In this document: positions 13,435-13,552 of the stretch, piece by piece
Position numbering within the stretch: the first letter of the stretch is position 1
How the letters are laid out: each line of letters opens with the position of its first letter
Source of the DNA: JBBQHX01 sp038324385
Lineage (GTDB): Bacteria > Gemmatimonadota > Gemmatimonadetes > Gemmatimonadales > Gemmatimonadaceae
Reading direction: 5' to 3'
NCBI GenBank assembly: GCA_038324385.1
Contig: JBBQHX010000081.1
Coordinates: 1-13,552, forward strand
DNA: 13,552 bases
Made by a program: the position numbers and the translations under genes
The notes under the pieces: model-generated
The model's database searches: none
Seen by the model: the letters and a program-made list of their open reading frames with translations, nothing else
What the model was told of the DNA's origin: nothing

Positions 13435-13552
13435 TCAGGCGGCGTGTGACGGCGGGTGCTTGAGATAGCCCATGTCCGTTGCGTACCCGACCAGCTTCTT
13501 CTGCAGGATGCGGCGGCCGCGGAAGAGCCGCGACTTGACCGTGCCCTCGGGC
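13435..13552 (-). CDS. ECF-type sigma-70 factor, C-terminal fragment (region 4 end; cut by right edge)
   Basis: The minus strand from the right edge reads PEGTVKSRLFRGRRILQKKL, the recognition helix of sigma-70 region 4 (pattern P-x-GTVKSRL-x-RAR/RGR), then an 18-residue tail VGYATDMGYLKHPPSHAA and a TGA stop at 13435. Region 4 binds the -35 element, so the gene should encode an RNA polymerase sigma factor of the ECF (group 4) kind. Only 38 residues are inside the window, so the start, partner anti-sigma and subgroup cannot be judged. The gene runs towards the CGNR gene. Confidence 0.82.
   Translation of the reverse strand, partial: PEGTVKSRLFRGRRILQKKLVGYATDMGYLKHPPSHAA

Overview
The window is a G+C-rich, gene-dense bacterial chromosome segment. 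Gram-negative envelope genes (lipoproteins, outer-membrane barrels, a TonB-dependent receptor), many GTG starts, few Shine-Dalgarno sites and a plant/cyanobacterial-type IspH fit an environmental Gram-negative such as a Gemmatimonadota member. That placement is an impression from gene content, not a database result.

Layout from left to right. (1) 1-1589, plus strand: the 3' part of a secreted-type alpha/beta-hydrolase, cut by the left edge. (2) 1711-4139, minus strand: three envelope genes, read 4139 to 1711: a small outer-membrane barrel with a strong RBS, a PorV/PorQ-like barrel, and a lipoprotein with a tandem duplication in its signal region. (3) 4491-6597, a regulatory island: an OmpR-type winged-helix protein without a receiver domain (minus), a photoactive-yellow-protein (PYP) homologue (minus), and a divergent stand-alone receiver domain whose phospho-acceptor Asp is Glu (plus). 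(4) 6602-12503, minus strand: a tight four-gene run, read hotdog thioesterase > plant-type IspH > NPP-like alkaline-phosphatase-superfamily lipoprotein > TonB-dependent receptor, with gaps of 1 nt, 19 nt and an ATGA overlap. (5) 12788-13399, plus strand: an ABATE/CGNR zinc-finger regulator, convergent with (6) the C-terminal end of an ECF-type sigma factor cut by the right edge (13435-13552, minus).

How the genes may work together. The most notable part is the regulatory island. The PYP-like protein aligns without gaps to the classical PYP from about residue 18 to 120. It keeps the chromophore-attachment Cys and the buried Glu but has Phe where PYP has Tyr42. Next to it are two output-type proteins, each missing a usual phosphorelay element: a receiver lacking the Asp acceptor, and a DNA-binding domain lacking a receiver. 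A blue-light or ligand-sensing circuit without classical phosphotransfer is a reasonable hypothesis, but nothing in the sequence proves it. The four-gene run joins an isoprenoid-precursor enzyme to an outer-membrane uptake receptor translationally coupled to a periplasmic phosphodiesterase.

I see no tRNA, rRNA, CRISPR array, insertion sequence or integrase in the window.
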